DNA of 11,304 bases from DASWVC01 sp036401335 (GCA_036401335.1 DASWVC010000239.1:1-11304); one strand, 5' to 3'; positions 1-6,736 are shown, numbered from the stretch's first letter. The notes: generated by a model not told the origin, from the sequence alone. Numbers and translations are program-made.

Positions 1-5
1 TCACG

Positions 6-28
6 AAGGGACTCGCCGCCCTACCGGA
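6..28 (-). repeat. REP-like hairpin element, copy 1 (left-edge fragment)
   Basis: Read on the minus strand this is a GGTAGGG-GGCGAG-TCCC element. It matches positions 6712-6734 at 22 of 23 bases. Only a 3-bp stem (4-6 with 13-15) around the loop AGGGAC can be drawn here, so this copy is eroded or cut. It lies downstream of rdgB. Confidence 0.6.
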
Positions 29-29
29 C

Positions 30-51
30 CGTCGCTTCCCAAGCGCCCCGG
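30..51 (+). repeat. REP-like hairpin element, copy 2
   Basis: A perfect 5-bp stem, CGCTT (33-37) with AAGCG (41-45), closes on a CCC loop and is followed by the CCCCGG tail seen at 5605-5612. The GGTAGGG entry half is missing. It directly abuts copy 1 downstream of rdgB, where the stem could also act as a weak transcription end for that gene; no T-run is present. Confidence 0.5.
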
Positions 52-84
52 ATGGCGGTTCGCTTTCCCGCAGTCGTCGAGGGG

Positions 85-681
85 TCACCGGACCTGCCGT
101 TTTCCTAAGAATTCCCGGACTTGGTCAAGCGCCCGGGCACGATGGCTCAGGCTGTTTTTGATCGTGGACGGCAACTCGCCAAAAGTCCGGTCGTAACCGT
201 TCGGGATAAACATCGAATCGTAGCCAAACCCGCCGGTGCCACGTTCACGGGTGATGACGGTCCCGTCGACCACGCCGGCAAACGTGCCCAGAATTTCCTT
301 CTTTTTTGCAAGCGCCATGACGCAACGGAACCGGGCGGGGAAACGCACTTGATCGAACGCACGCAGTTTTTGTTGGAGCAGGTGCCGGTTGTTGGCGTCG
401 GTGGCACCCGGACCGGCAAACCGCGCCGAATGCACCCCGGGAGCTCCGCCCAAAGCATCCACTTCCAGCCCGGAATCGTCGGCCAGCACCAGCCCTGCAA
501 ACAAACCGGAAATGGCCACTGCTTTCAGGACGGCGTTATCTTCGAAGGTCTCGCCGGTTTCCTCCACTTCGGGTGCTTCGGGGAAGCCGGCGACGTCCAG
601 CACTTCCCATTCCGGTTCGAACAGTTGCCGGATTTCCTGAAGCTTGTGCGGGTTTCTCGAGGCCAGGAGCAGGGCAGGCAT
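85..681 (-). CDS. rdgB: XTP/dITP diphosphatase (RdgB/HAM1 family)
   Basis: This enzyme hydrolyses non-canonical purine triphosphates (ITP, dITP, XTP) to monophosphates plus pyrophosphate, keeping deaminated bases out of DNA and RNA in the cytoplasm. The 198-residue product has the family's usual length. Visible motifs are the N-terminal SRNPHK nucleotide loop (8-13), ETGETFEDNA (41-50), LADDSGLEVDALGG (66-79) with D69 at the place of the catalytic aspartate, GTGGFGYD (148-155) and SHRARAL (179-185). I chose the ATG at 681 because MPALLLASRN is the normal family start. A longer reading frame reaches 879 but would overlap leuS and adds 66 residues of no family resemblance. The gene is divergent from leuS, with 70 bases between the two start codons. 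No clear Shine-Dalgarno sequence is seen. Confidence 0.95.
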   Translation of the reverse strand: MPALLLASRNPHKLQEIRQLFEPEWEVLDVAGFPEAPEVEETGETFEDNAVLKAVAISGLFAGLVLADDSGLEVDALGGAPGVHSARFAGPGATDANNRHLLQQKLRAFDQVRFPARFRCVMALAKKKEILGTFAGVVDGTVITRERGTGGFGYDSMFIPNGYDRTFGELPSTIKNSLSHRARALDQVREFLGKRQVR

Positions 682-700
682 AGTTTTGCGGTGCGTTGGA

Positions 701-719
701 GTGACAATGTGTGACAATG
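701..719. promoter_or_regulatory. Tandem GTGACAATG repeat between rdgB and leuS
   Basis: GTGACAATG occurs twice with a 10-base period (701-709 and 711-719) in the 70-base divergent spacer. One helical turn between copies would suit a protein binding two half-sites on one DNA face, or it may be a chance duplication. No convincing -35/-10 pair can be placed with it, so a regulatory role is only a possibility. Confidence 0.25.
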
Positions 720-751
720 GGTAACGTTTGTCCCAACAGGGGAATGCCTCA

Positions 752-3352
752 ATGACCGAGCGCCGTAAACAGTATCCATTCAACGAATTCGAGCCCAAAT
801 GGCAGCGCCATTGGGACGAACACCGGACCTTTGCCATACCGAATCCGGGAGACCCAGGGTTTGATGCCTCTCGACCCAAGTTCTACGTCCTGGACATGTT
901 TCCTTATCCCAGCGGTGAAGGGTTGCACGTCGGACACGCGGAGGGTTACACGGCCACGGACATCCTGGCCCGCTACAAGCGGATGCGCGGCTTTAACGTG
1001 CTTCACCCGATGGGTTGGGATGCGTTTGGCCTGCCGGCAGAACAATTTGCCATCAAGACCGGGCAGCACCCGTCGCTGGCGACCGTCCAAAACCTTAAAC
1101 GTTTCAAGGCGCAACTGCAGAAAATCGGGCTCAGTTACGATTGGGGCCGCGAGATCAACACCACCGACCCGGGTTATTACCGCTGGACCCAGTGGATTTT
1201 CCTTCAGCTTTACGATTCCTGGTTTGATCCGGAACAGAAAAAGGCACGCCCGATTGCTGAACTTAACGACCTTCGCGCACGCAGCCATCCCGACGACACG
1301 GCCGATGAGCGCCGCGCGTTTCTGGATCAGCACCGTCTGGCTTACGTGACCGAAGCCCCGGTAAACTGGTGCCCGGAACTCGGTACCGTCCTCGCCAACG
1401 AAGAGGTAGTGGACGGAAGAAGCGAGGTAGGAGGCTTTCCGGTTGTGCGGCGGCCGATGCGCCAATGGATGTTGCGGATCACGGCGTACGCCGATCGCTT
1501 GGTGGAAGAACTGGACACGCTGGCCTGGCCGGAGTCGATCAAGACCCTGCAACGCAATTGGATCGGCCGCAGCCAAGGAGCTGAGGTCCGTTTCCCCGTG
1601 CAAGGCAGTCTGGCCGAGGTGCCGGTTTTCACGACCCGTCCGGACACGTTGTTTGGCGCCACCTACCTCGTGCTCGCCCCCGAGCACCCGTTGGTTGCCA
1701 ACGTCACGACGGACGCCCAACGTGCGGCCGTGGAACGTTACCTGACCGAGGTGGCCACGAAATCCGACCTGGAACGCACCGACCTGGCTCGGACAAAGAC
1801 CGGCGTTTTTACCGGCGCGCACGCCATCAACCCTGTTAATAGGCAACCGGTTCCCATTTGGATCGCGGATTACGTTCTCGTCAGCTACGGCACGGGTGCG
1901 ATCATGGCGGTGCCGGCGCATGACGAACGGGATTTCGAATTTGCCCGAAAGTTCGGGCTGGAAATTCGTGAAGTGGTGGCTGCGCCGAAACCGGTGGAAG
2001 GCTGTTTCACGGGTGAAGGCACGGCGATTAATTCTGCTTTTCTGAACGGGCTGTCCACCGAAGAAGCCAAGCGACGCATCATCACTTTCCTCGAGGAACA
2101 AGGCTCGGGACGGTCCGCCATCAGCTACAAACTGCGGGACTGGTTATTTTCCCGGCAACGTTATTGGGGCGAGCCGTTTCCCATTGTTTGGCGCAACGGC
2201 CATCACGAGGCCTTGCCGGAAACCGACCTGCCGGTGGTGCCGCCGCCGCTGGAGGATTACCGTCCAACCGGCACGATTGAACCGCCGCTGGCAAAAGCCG
2301 GAGATTGGATTCGACTTTCGGATGGCACTACCCGCGAGCTCAACACCATGCCGCAGTGGGCCGGGTCGTGCTGGTATTACCTGCGGTACCTCTCGCCCGG
2401 GGATTCCCAGCGCTTTGTCGATGCCGCCGCCGAACGTTACTGGATGGGCGGTGAGGGCGGCAGCAGCAGCGGCGTTGACCTGTACGTGGGCGGCACCGAA
2501 CATGCCGTGCTTCACCTGCTTTACGCCCGGTTCTGGCACAAGGTGCTGTACGACCTTGGGCACGTGTCAACCCGCGAACCGTTTCGGCAATTGGTAAACC
2601 AGGGGATGATCCTGGGGTTCGACAACCACAAAATGTCCAAAAGCCGCGGCAACGTCGTTAACCCGGACGACGTCATTGCCGATTATGGCGCCGATTCCTT
2701 ACGGCTTTACGAAATGTTTTTGGGTCCGTTGGAGGCCACAAAACCTTGGAGCACAAGCGGGGTGGAAGGCGTTTACCGTTTCCTCGCCCGGGTTTGGCGT
2801 TTGGCCATGGAGGAAACGCAGGAGGGGCAGTGGCAACTCTCCGCGGCAGTGGCCAGGCGGGAACTCAGCAGCGGGGAACGCAAGGTGATTCACGCCACGA
2901 TCAAGAAGGTTACCGAAGACCTGGAAGCCCTTGCTTTCAACACCGCCATTGCGCAATTGATGATCTGCGTCAATGAGTTTACCGGGGCACCAGTGAAGCC
3001 GGTGGAAGCGTTGCGTACGTTGCTGGTCCTGCTCAACCCCCTGGCGCCGCATTTAAGCGAGGAACTCTGGGCGCGACTTGCCCATGCGTTTCCAACTGAT
3101 TTTACCGGGCTCGCTTCTGCTCAACCCTGGCCCCGCTACAACCCCGAATACCTGACCGAAGACGAAGTTGAAGTGGTGCTTCAGATAAACGGCAAACTGC
3201 GTGACAAAGTTCTTGTCCGCCGAGGGCTCAGCCGGGAAGCGTTGGAATCGCAGGCTTTGGCCATGCCAAAGGTTCAGGCGTACACTGCCGGCAAAACCGT
3301 GCGCAAGGTGGTTGTTGTGCCGGACAAGTTGGTCAACGTGGTCGTCGGGTGA
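752..3352 (+). CDS. leuS: Leucyl-tRNA synthetase (class I)
   Basis: It charges tRNA-Leu with leucine using ATP and edits mischarged tRNA. The product is 866 residues, close to the E. coli length. The HIGH signature is HVGH at 59-62 and the KMSKS loop is at 627-631. The CP1 editing domain carries TTRPDT (294-299) and AHDERD (389-394), with D391 at the conserved editing aspartate. The tRNA-binding C-terminus starts near the INGKLRDK stretch. I chose the ATG at 752 because an AGGGGA-like Shine-Dalgarno ends about 9 bases ahead; an in-frame TTG at 728 is less likely. Compared with E. coli there is an insertion of roughly 35-40 residues at about 156-198, before APVNWCPE, and the region after VVDGRSEVGG has no zinc-type cysteine pairs. 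I recall both features from planctomycete and verrucomicrobial enzymes. It is divergent from rdgB. Confidence 0.98.
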   Translation: MTERRKQYPFNEFEPKWQRHWDEHRTFAIPNPGDPGFDASRPKFYVLDMFPYPSGEGLHVGHAEGYTATDILARYKRMRGFNVLHPMGWDAFGLPAEQFAIKTGQHPSLATVQNLKRFKAQLQKIGLSYDWGREINTTDPGYYRWTQWIFLQLYDSWFDPEQKKARPIAELNDLRARSHPDDTADERRAFLDQHRLAYVTEAPVNWCPELGTVLANEEVVDGRSEVGGFPVVRRPMRQWMLRITAYADRLVEELDTLAWPESIKTLQRNWIGRSQGAEVRFPVQGSLAEVPVFTTRPDTLFGATYLVLAPEHPLVANVTTDAQRAAVERYLTEVATKSDLERTDLARTKTGVFTGAHAINPVNRQPVPIWIADYVLVSYGTGAIMAVPAHDERDFEFARKFGLEIREVVAAPKPVEGCFTGEGTAINSAFLNGLSTEEAKRRIITFLEEQGSGRSAISYKLRDWLFSRQRYWGEPFPIVWRNGHHEALPETDLPVVPPPLEDYRPTGTIEPPLAKAGDWIRLSDGTTRELNTMPQWAGSCWYYLRYLSPGDSQRFVDAAAERYWMGGEGGSSSGVDLYVGGTEHAVLHLLYARFWHKVLYDLGHVSTREPFRQLVNQGMILGFDNHKMSKSRGNVVNPDDVIADYGADSLRLYEMFLGPLEATKPWSTSGVEGVYRFLARVWRLAMEETQEGQWQLSAAVARRELSSGERKVIHATIKKVTEDLEALAFNTAIAQLMICVNEFTGAPVKPVEALRTLLVLLNPLAPHLSEELWARLAHAFPTDFTGLASAQPWPRYNPEYLTEDEVEVVLQINGKLRDKVLVRRGLSREALESQALAMPKVQAYTAGKTVRKVVVVPDKLVNVVVG

Positions 3353-3373
3353 TTGAAGAACGTAACGGGGTTG

Positions 3374-3412
3374 GTAGGGTCGGCGGTCCCTCGCCGACCG
3401 GGGCATCGGGGT
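3374..3412 (+). repeat. REP-like hairpin element, copy 3 (long form)
   Basis: A GTAGGG entry leads into a perfect 8-bp stem, GGTCGGCG (3378-3385) with CGCCGACC (3392-3399), closing on a 6-base GTCCCT loop, then a GGGG-ATCGGGGT tail. The 39 bases match the reverse complement of 6737-6775 at 37 positions. It begins 21 bases after the leuS stop codon, so it could help end leuS transcription or protect its 3' end; no T-run follows. Confidence 0.75.
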
Positions 3413-3452
3413 GGAAGCAAAGGCCACAAGCCGACAGGCTGAAAAATGCTAT

Positions 3453-3475
3453 GAATCTTTTTAGAATGAAGATTC
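3453..3475 (+). other. Hairpin in the leuS-hisJ spacer
   Basis: GAATCTT (3453-3459) pairs perfectly with AAGATTC (3469-3475) around a 9-base loop. It lies in an AT-rich part of the spacer, and there is no T-run behind it. Role unknown. Confidence 0.4.
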
Positions 3476-3489
3476 CGCCTTCGCGCTCC

Positions 3490-3516
3490 GGCCTCTATTA
3501 AGGCCATTAAATTTTT
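3490..3516 (+). terminator. Possible weak intrinsic terminator after leuS
   Basis: GGCCT (3490-3494) pairs with AGGCC (3501-3505) around a 6-base loop. An AT-rich tract follows, with five T residues at 3512-3516. The stem is short and the T-run starts 6 bases after it, so this is a weak candidate. It lies about 140 bases after leuS and 80 bases before hisJ. Confidence 0.3.
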
Positions 3517-3564
3517 CACTTTCAGGTCATGAACACACATCTCTGACCGGCACCAGTTCCACGT

Positions 3565-3587
3565 CGATACCCCGGCACCCCGATACC
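3565..3587 (-). repeat. Tail fragments of the REP-like element
   Basis: CGATACC occurs at 3565-3571 and 3581-3587. Both lie in stretches that match the tail of the long hairpin element read backwards: CGATACCCCGG as at 6741-6751, and ACCCCGATACC as at 6737-6747. No stem is present, so these look like leftover ends of one or two degraded copies just ahead of hisJ. Confidence 0.4.
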
Positions 3588-3596
3588 TTTTTCCTC

Positions 3597-4388
3597 GTGA
3601 CTACCGACTACCACCTCCACACCCCGCTGTGCCACCACGCCCAGGGGCACCCTCGCGATTACGTCGAGGTAGCTCGTGCTCGGGGCCTTACTGAAATTGG
3701 GTTTGCCGATCATAACCCGATGCCGAAAGCGTTTGACGATTGGCGCATGGACATCGAGGACTTGCCGCGTTACCTCGAAATGGTTGAAGAAGCGCGTGCC
3801 TCCGGGTTCCCGGTCCGGGTTGGACTTGAGTGTGATTACCTGCCCGGACTGGAAGGATGGATTGAAAACCTTGCCGGCCGGTTTGCGTGGGATTACCTGA
3901 TCGGCAGCGTCCATTACCTCGGTCCCGGTTGGGACGTCGATAATCCTCGCAACCTTAATCGGTTCAGCGAAGTGCCCGTAGACGAAATCTGGGATCTTTA
4001 CTGGGGAAGGTACGTTCGTTGCATCCGCTCCGGTTTGTTCGATTTTGTCGCCCATCCCGATCTGCCAAAGAAGTTCGGGCACCGCCCCACGCACGATCCC
4101 CTTCCTGATTATGAAAAGGTGGTCCAAGCTTTGGTTGACCACGACGTCGCATTCGAGCTTAACACCGCCGGGTGGCGCAAGGAGGTGCACGAGCAGTACC
4201 CGGCTTTTGCGTTTCTGCAAGCGGCCGCCGAAGCCGGAGCGGCGGTGCTGGTCAATTCGGACGCCCATGCGCCAAACGAAGTGGGAGCCGACTTTCCTTC
4301 CGCTTACCAACTGCTGCGGGACGCCGGTTTTAAGAACATGGCCAGGTTCCGAGCCAGGAAACGGTTTTGCGAAATCGTGCCGGGCTGA
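3597..4388 (+). CDS. hisJ: PHP-family histidinol-phosphatase (HisJ-like)
   Basis: The likely role is removal of phosphate from L-histidinol phosphate, the penultimate step of histidine synthesis, by a polymerase-and-histidinol-phosphatase (PHP) metal centre. The 263-residue product is close to Bacillus HisJ in length. Probable metal ligands sit in family order: H6 and H8 in YHLHTP, D38-H39 in GFADHNP, E78 in GLECDY, H106 in GSVHYL, H153 in VAHPDL, and S221-D222-H224 in NSDAH. LNTAGWRK (188-195) is also typical. The start is GTG at 3597, since the PHP motif begins five codons later and no upstream in-frame ATG fits. No Shine-Dalgarno is apparent. No other his gene is in the window, so assignment rests on family alone; another small phosphoester is possible. 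It lies between leuS and folP, with spacers over 200 bases on each side, so it is probably a single transcript. Confidence 0.82.
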   Translation: MTTDYHLHTPLCHHAQGHPRDYVEVARARGLTEIGFADHNPMPKAFDDWRMDIEDLPRYLEMVEEARASGFPVRVGLECDYLPGLEGWIENLAGRFAWDYLIGSVHYLGPGWDVDNPRNLNRFSEVPVDEIWDLYWGRYVRCIRSGLFDFVAHPDLPKKFGHRPTHDPLPDYEKVVQALVDHDVAFELNTAGWRKEVHEQYPAFAFLQAAAEAGAAVLVNSDAHAPNEVGADFPSAYQLLRDAGFKNMARFRARKRFCEIVPG

Positions 4389-4410
4389 GCAAAGGCCGCA
4401 AATTAAAAAG

Positions 4411-4428
4411 TCAAAGAATGCCACGAAT
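4411..4428 (-). repeat. TGGCAT-type repeat, inverted copy
   Basis: Its reverse complement matches 4542-4559 at 17 of 18 bases. It lies just after hisJ and faces the array ahead of folP, so the two could pair as a long stem around a 113-base loop. Confidence 0.6.
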
Positions 4429-4464
4429 GGAAATCAGGCCCTCATTCGATTTTGTTATTCCTTC

Positions 4465-4600
4465 GACTCGTGGCCTTGAGTTTTGACCCTTCCGCAATTT
4501 AACTTTTTGATTCTTCATTCGTGGCATTTTTCGGCTCTTTGATTTGTGGCATTCTTTGATTTTTGATTCGTGGCATTCTTCGGCTTGTGGCATCCTTTTT
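4465..4600 (+). repeat. AT-rich TGGCAT-type repeat array before folP
   Basis: Copies of a unit like ATTCGTGGCATTCTT begin at 4517, 4542, 4566 and 4584, with a degenerate one at 4465. Start-to-start spacings within the tight part are 25, 24 and 18 bases. The tract is much more AT-rich than its surroundings and ends 10 bases before the folP ATG, so it must form the folP leader or promoter zone. It is unrelated to the GGTAGGG hairpin repeats. Confidence 0.65.
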
Positions 4601-4609
4601 ATTCGTCCC

Positions 4610-5503
4610 ATGATCCTGGAGACGCGGTCCCGTTCGGTGTTGTTTCCCCGGCGGCCGTTGGTGATGGGCATCATCAACCTGAACGACGACTCATTGTCGC
4701 ACGACGGCACCCTTGACGTGGACCGCGCGCTGCGGCACGCCCGTACCCTCGTGGAACAAGGGGCCGACCTCATCGACGTTGGCGGCGAAAGCGCGCGAAC
4801 CAACCGGCCACCGATCGCCGAAGGGGAGGAAATCCGGCGCGTGTTTCCTTTCGTGGAGCGGTTCAGGGAAGTCCATGGCGGGATGGCGCCAGTTGATGCC
4901 GAACAACTGTTCCCGCCGTTGCTCTCCTTGAACACGTGGCGGCCGGCCGTGGGTCATGCGGTGCTGCCGATCGGATGCGACCTGCTGAACGATCTGGGTG
5001 CGTTGCCGACGGATGACAACGCCCGCCTGGCGGCTGCACATGGGGTCGCGCTGCTGATCATGCATTCCGTGGGCCTCCCCAAACAGCCGCACACGGACGT
5101 GCATTACGCCGACGTGATGCACACCTTGGAAGATTTTTTCGAGGTTAAAATCGCACAAGCCACGGCTGCCGGGTTACGGCGCGAAGCCATCGTGCTTGAC
5201 CCTGGAATCGACTTCGCCAAACAGAAAAAAGATAACCTCCGCATCCTGCGTGAACTTGACTCTTTGCGTCGTTTTGAACGCCCCATCCTGATGCCGGTCT
5301 CGCGCAAGACGGTAATCGGTGAGGTCCTCGGGAAATCGGACGCCAGGGAACGCGACGCCGGCACCGTGGCCTGCGTCGTCGCCGGCATGTTACGAGGAGC
5401 GTCGATTTTCCGGGTGCACAACGTACACGCCGTGTCCCAGGCCGTTCGGGTTATCTGGCGGACCATCGAGGGTACGGAGACCGACGCCGGTGGCTCCCGG
5501 TAG
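4610..5503 (+). CDS. folP: Dihydropteroate synthase, divergent type
   Basis: The family joins 6-hydroxymethyl-dihydropterin pyrophosphate to p-aminobenzoate to make dihydropteroate in folate synthesis. The 297-residue TIM barrel shows VMGIINLNDDSLS (18-30), DVGGESARTN (56-65), N127-D128, MH (151-152), DPGIDFAK (197-204), SRK (231-233) and RVHNV (268-272). Most ligands known in E. coli DHPS are kept (N23, N127, D197, K233, R268, H270). Others differ: the aspartate of the IDT motif (E. coli D96) is Asn108 in SLNT, and the STRPG loop reads SARTN, changing the sites of E. coli T62 and P64, which contact or border the sulfonamide pocket. The chosen ATG at 4610 puts the first strand at the normal distance. 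A frame from 4544 would translate the AT-rich repeat and is unlikely. The TAG stop lies inside a GGTAGGG hairpin element. A non-folate relative of DHPS cannot be excluded. Confidence 0.85.
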   Translation: MILETRSRSVLFPRRPLVMGIINLNDDSLSHDGTLDVDRALRHARTLVEQGADLIDVGGESARTNRPPIAEGEEIRRVFPFVERFREVHGGMAPVDAEQLFPPLLSLNTWRPAVGHAVLPIGCDLLNDLGALPTDDNARLAAAHGVALLIMHSVGLPKQPHTDVHYADVMHTLEDFFEVKIAQATAAGLRREAIVLDPGIDFAKQKKDNLRILRELDSLRRFERPILMPVSRKTVIGEVLGKSDARERDAGTVACVVAGMLRGASIFRVHNVHAVSQAVRVIWRTIEGTETDAGGSR

Positions 5504-5527
5504 GGAGCATGGCCTTTAAGCGCCCGG
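5498..5527 (+). repeat. REP-like hairpin element, copy 4, overlapping the folP stop
   Basis: CCGGTAGGG opens the element and GCGCCCGG closes it. GGG (5503-5505) can pair with CCC (5523-5525) and GC (5507-5508) with GC (5520-5521); the inner stem and GTCCC loop are degenerate. The TAG at 5501-5503 inside the entry motif is the stop codon of folP. Confidence 0.55.
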
Positions 5528-5530
5528 AAA

Positions 5531-5568
5531 GAACGTGTCGGCGTAACGGGGTGGCAGAACGTGTCGGG
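5531..5568 (+). repeat. GAACGTGTCGG direct repeat
   Basis: GAACGTGTCGG occurs at 5531-5541 and 5558-5568. A related GAGCGTGTCCGG lies near 5673. CGTAACGGGGT at 5542-5552 also occurs at 3361-3371, next to copy 3 of the hairpin element. These pieces therefore look like part of a larger mosaic unit associated with the hairpins. Confidence 0.45.
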
Positions 5569-5579
5569 CCGCGCCTTCT

Positions 5580-5612
5580 CCGGTAAGGGTGCTTGTCCCC
5601 AAGCGCCCCCGG
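5580..5612 (+). repeat. REP-like hairpin element, copy 5
   Basis: GCTTG (5591-5595) pairs with CAAGC (5600-5604) around a TCCC loop. A T-G wobble and GGG with CCC (5587-5589, 5606-5608) extend this to a 9-bp stem. It lies between the convergent folP and dehydrogenase genes and could act as a bidirectional transcription stop. Confidence 0.7.
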
Positions 5613-5627
5613 GCCGTTTCGGCCACC

Positions 5628-5658
5628 CCGGTAGGGGAGCTTGTCCCAAGCGCCCCCT
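5628..5658 (+). repeat. REP-like hairpin element, copy 6
   Basis: The GGTAGGGG entry is followed by GCTTG (5639-5643) pairing with CAAGC (5647-5651) around a TCC loop. After one A-G mismatch the stem continues with GGGG (5634-5637) and CCCC (5653-5656). It is a tandem neighbour of copy 5 in the same orientation, with starts 48 bases apart. Confidence 0.7.
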
Positions 5659-5722
5659 TCAGCGCCCGGGACGAGCGTGTCCGGGTGATCGGTACCGGCT
5701 GGGACGTTTCCCGCGCTTTTCT

Positions 5723-6538
5723 TCAATCGATCGTACCCACGTAGACTGTATTACCGCCACTCAGGCCGGGAGCGGCGCACGCATCGACGATGGCCCGGGC
5801 AAATTCGGCAACCGTTGGCAAGGTGCCGGCAGCTTCGCGGCGCGAATGGATCAGCCCGCGGTTTTGTCGGTCCAGCAGCTTTGGGGTGATGGTGCCATCG
5901 ATCATGTCTCCGCTCACGACAATAAGCATGATCCCGCGTGCTTCAAAATCCGGCTGAAGGGCCCGCAAGGCCTGTTCCCCAGCTTGTTTGCCTCTGGCGA
6001 CCGGTTCATAACCTGCATAGACCGGCTTTTTGCCGAAAAAATGAGCAAGGTGGCTCGTCACAAAAATCACGCGGGCACCCCGAGGCAAGGACGGCAATAG
6101 CGCCTGCACCATGCTTAACTGGGCATCGCGGTTCAGCCGTAACGAATAATCGGGCGGTTGATCCTTTTCCAACCCACCACTGGCGTTCAGCACCAACAGG
6201 TGCAGCATTCCCCATTCCCGTCGCATCGTTTCGGCCAAACGCTGTACGTCAGCTTCAACGGTAAGGTCGGCTTGAACGGCCAACGCACGCCGCCCCAGGC
6301 CTTGCAGCGTCTCCACCACCGTTTCGGCCCGTGAACTCTTGCTGCGGTAATTTACGGCTACGTCCGCCCCGGCTGCAGCCAGGAACTCCGCCACTCGGGC
6401 TCCGATGCCGCGGGAGGCGCCGGTGACCAGGGCAATCTTTCCGGTTAGAGATCCAGGACCGGCCTGAGGCAGCCACGGTTCCAAATAAAGCGTGCTCGCC
6501 GCCTCCGCTGGTTCTTCGTGGCCTTGCTTTTCGTTCAT
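5723..6538 (-). CDS. Short-chain dehydrogenase/reductase with atypical active site
   Basis: The 271-residue protein has a Rossmann NAD(P)-binding fold: TGASRGIG (39-46) after LTGKIALV, D91-L92 after the third strand, and NASGG (118-122) in place of the usual NAG. S162 in VTSHLAHFF is the catalytic serine position. No tyrosine there has a lysine four residues on; Y177 in GYEPVARGKQAGE is followed by K184 seven residues on. I recall the same EYEPVARSKRAGE and SGDMIEGTIT pattern in dehydrogenases common in actinobacteria; here it is YEPVARGKQAGE and SGDMIDGTIT (209-216). The first about 30 residues precede the fold and may be an extension; internal starts are possible. Substrate is unknown. It converges on folP and lies upstream of nothing obvious on its own strand; the UDG-like gene is transcribed toward it across 313 bases of repeats. 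Cofactor preference is probably NADP(H), given NYRSKSSR after the second strand. Confidence 0.8.
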   Translation of the reverse strand: MNEKQGHEEPAEAASTLYLEPWLPQAGPGSLTGKIALVTGASRGIGARVAEFLAAAGADVAVNYRSKSSRAETVVETLQGLGRRALAVQADLTVEADVQRLAETMRREWGMLHLLVLNASGGLEKDQPPDYSLRLNRDAQLSMVQALLPSLPRGARVIFVTSHLAHFFGKKPVYAGYEPVARGKQAGEQALRALQPDFEARGIMLIVVSGDMIDGTITPKLLDRQNRGLIHSRREAAGTLPTVAEFARAIVDACAAPGLSGGNTVYVGTID

Positions 6539-6655
6539 CGAGGATACCGTTTACCAAATTTTGTTCCGATAAGCTTCCGGAAAGGCGGCCGGTTGGAAGC
6601 AGCCGTCTTCCTGGCCGGGCGGGTGTGCTCGGAAACGGCGAAGCAGTTGCTCCCC

Positions 6656-6684
6656 GGGCCCTTGGGGACAAGCACCCCTACCGG
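6656..6684 (-). repeat. REP-like hairpin element, copy 7
   Basis: On the minus strand it reads GGTAGGGG-TGCTTG-TCCC-CAAG-GGCCC. The inner 4-bp stem (6661-6664 with 6669-6672) and the outer GGG with CCC (6656-6658, 6675-6677) are kept, with two weak positions between. It belongs to the GCTTG stem type, like copies 5 and 6. Confidence 0.65.
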
Positions 6685-6704
6685 GGGCCGCGTCATGCTG
6701 CGTC

Positions 6705-6734
6705 GGCGGCCAAGGGACTCGCCGCCCTGCCGGA
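6705..6734 (-). repeat. REP-like hairpin element, copy 8
   Basis: GGCGGC (6705-6710) pairs perfectly with GCCGCC (6721-6726) around a 10-base loop that contains the family GTCCC core on the minus strand. The last 23 bases match copy 1 at 22 positions. Confidence 0.65.
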
Positions 6735-6736
6735 AC

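Noticed and set aside
682..879. Upstream extension of rdgB by 66 codons
   Set aside because: It would overlap the leuS coding sequence and precede the normal RdgB N-terminus with sequence lacking family resemblance.
749..2101. Long open frame of about 450 codons opposite leuS
   Set aside because: It lies wholly antisense to a clearly conserved synthetase gene, has no recognisable motif, and is explained by the codon bias of leuS.
3522..4424. 300-codon open frame opposite hisJ
   Set aside because: It is the antisense shadow of the PHP gene, whose metal-binding motifs are clear on the plus strand.
4544..4609. Upstream extension of folP by 22 codons
   Set aside because: Those codons translate the AT-rich repeat array; the ATG at 4610 gives a normal DHPS N-terminus.
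5561..6100. Plus-strand frame of 179 codons between folP and the dehydrogenase
   Set aside because: It consists of hairpin repeats followed by the antisense of the dehydrogenase gene.
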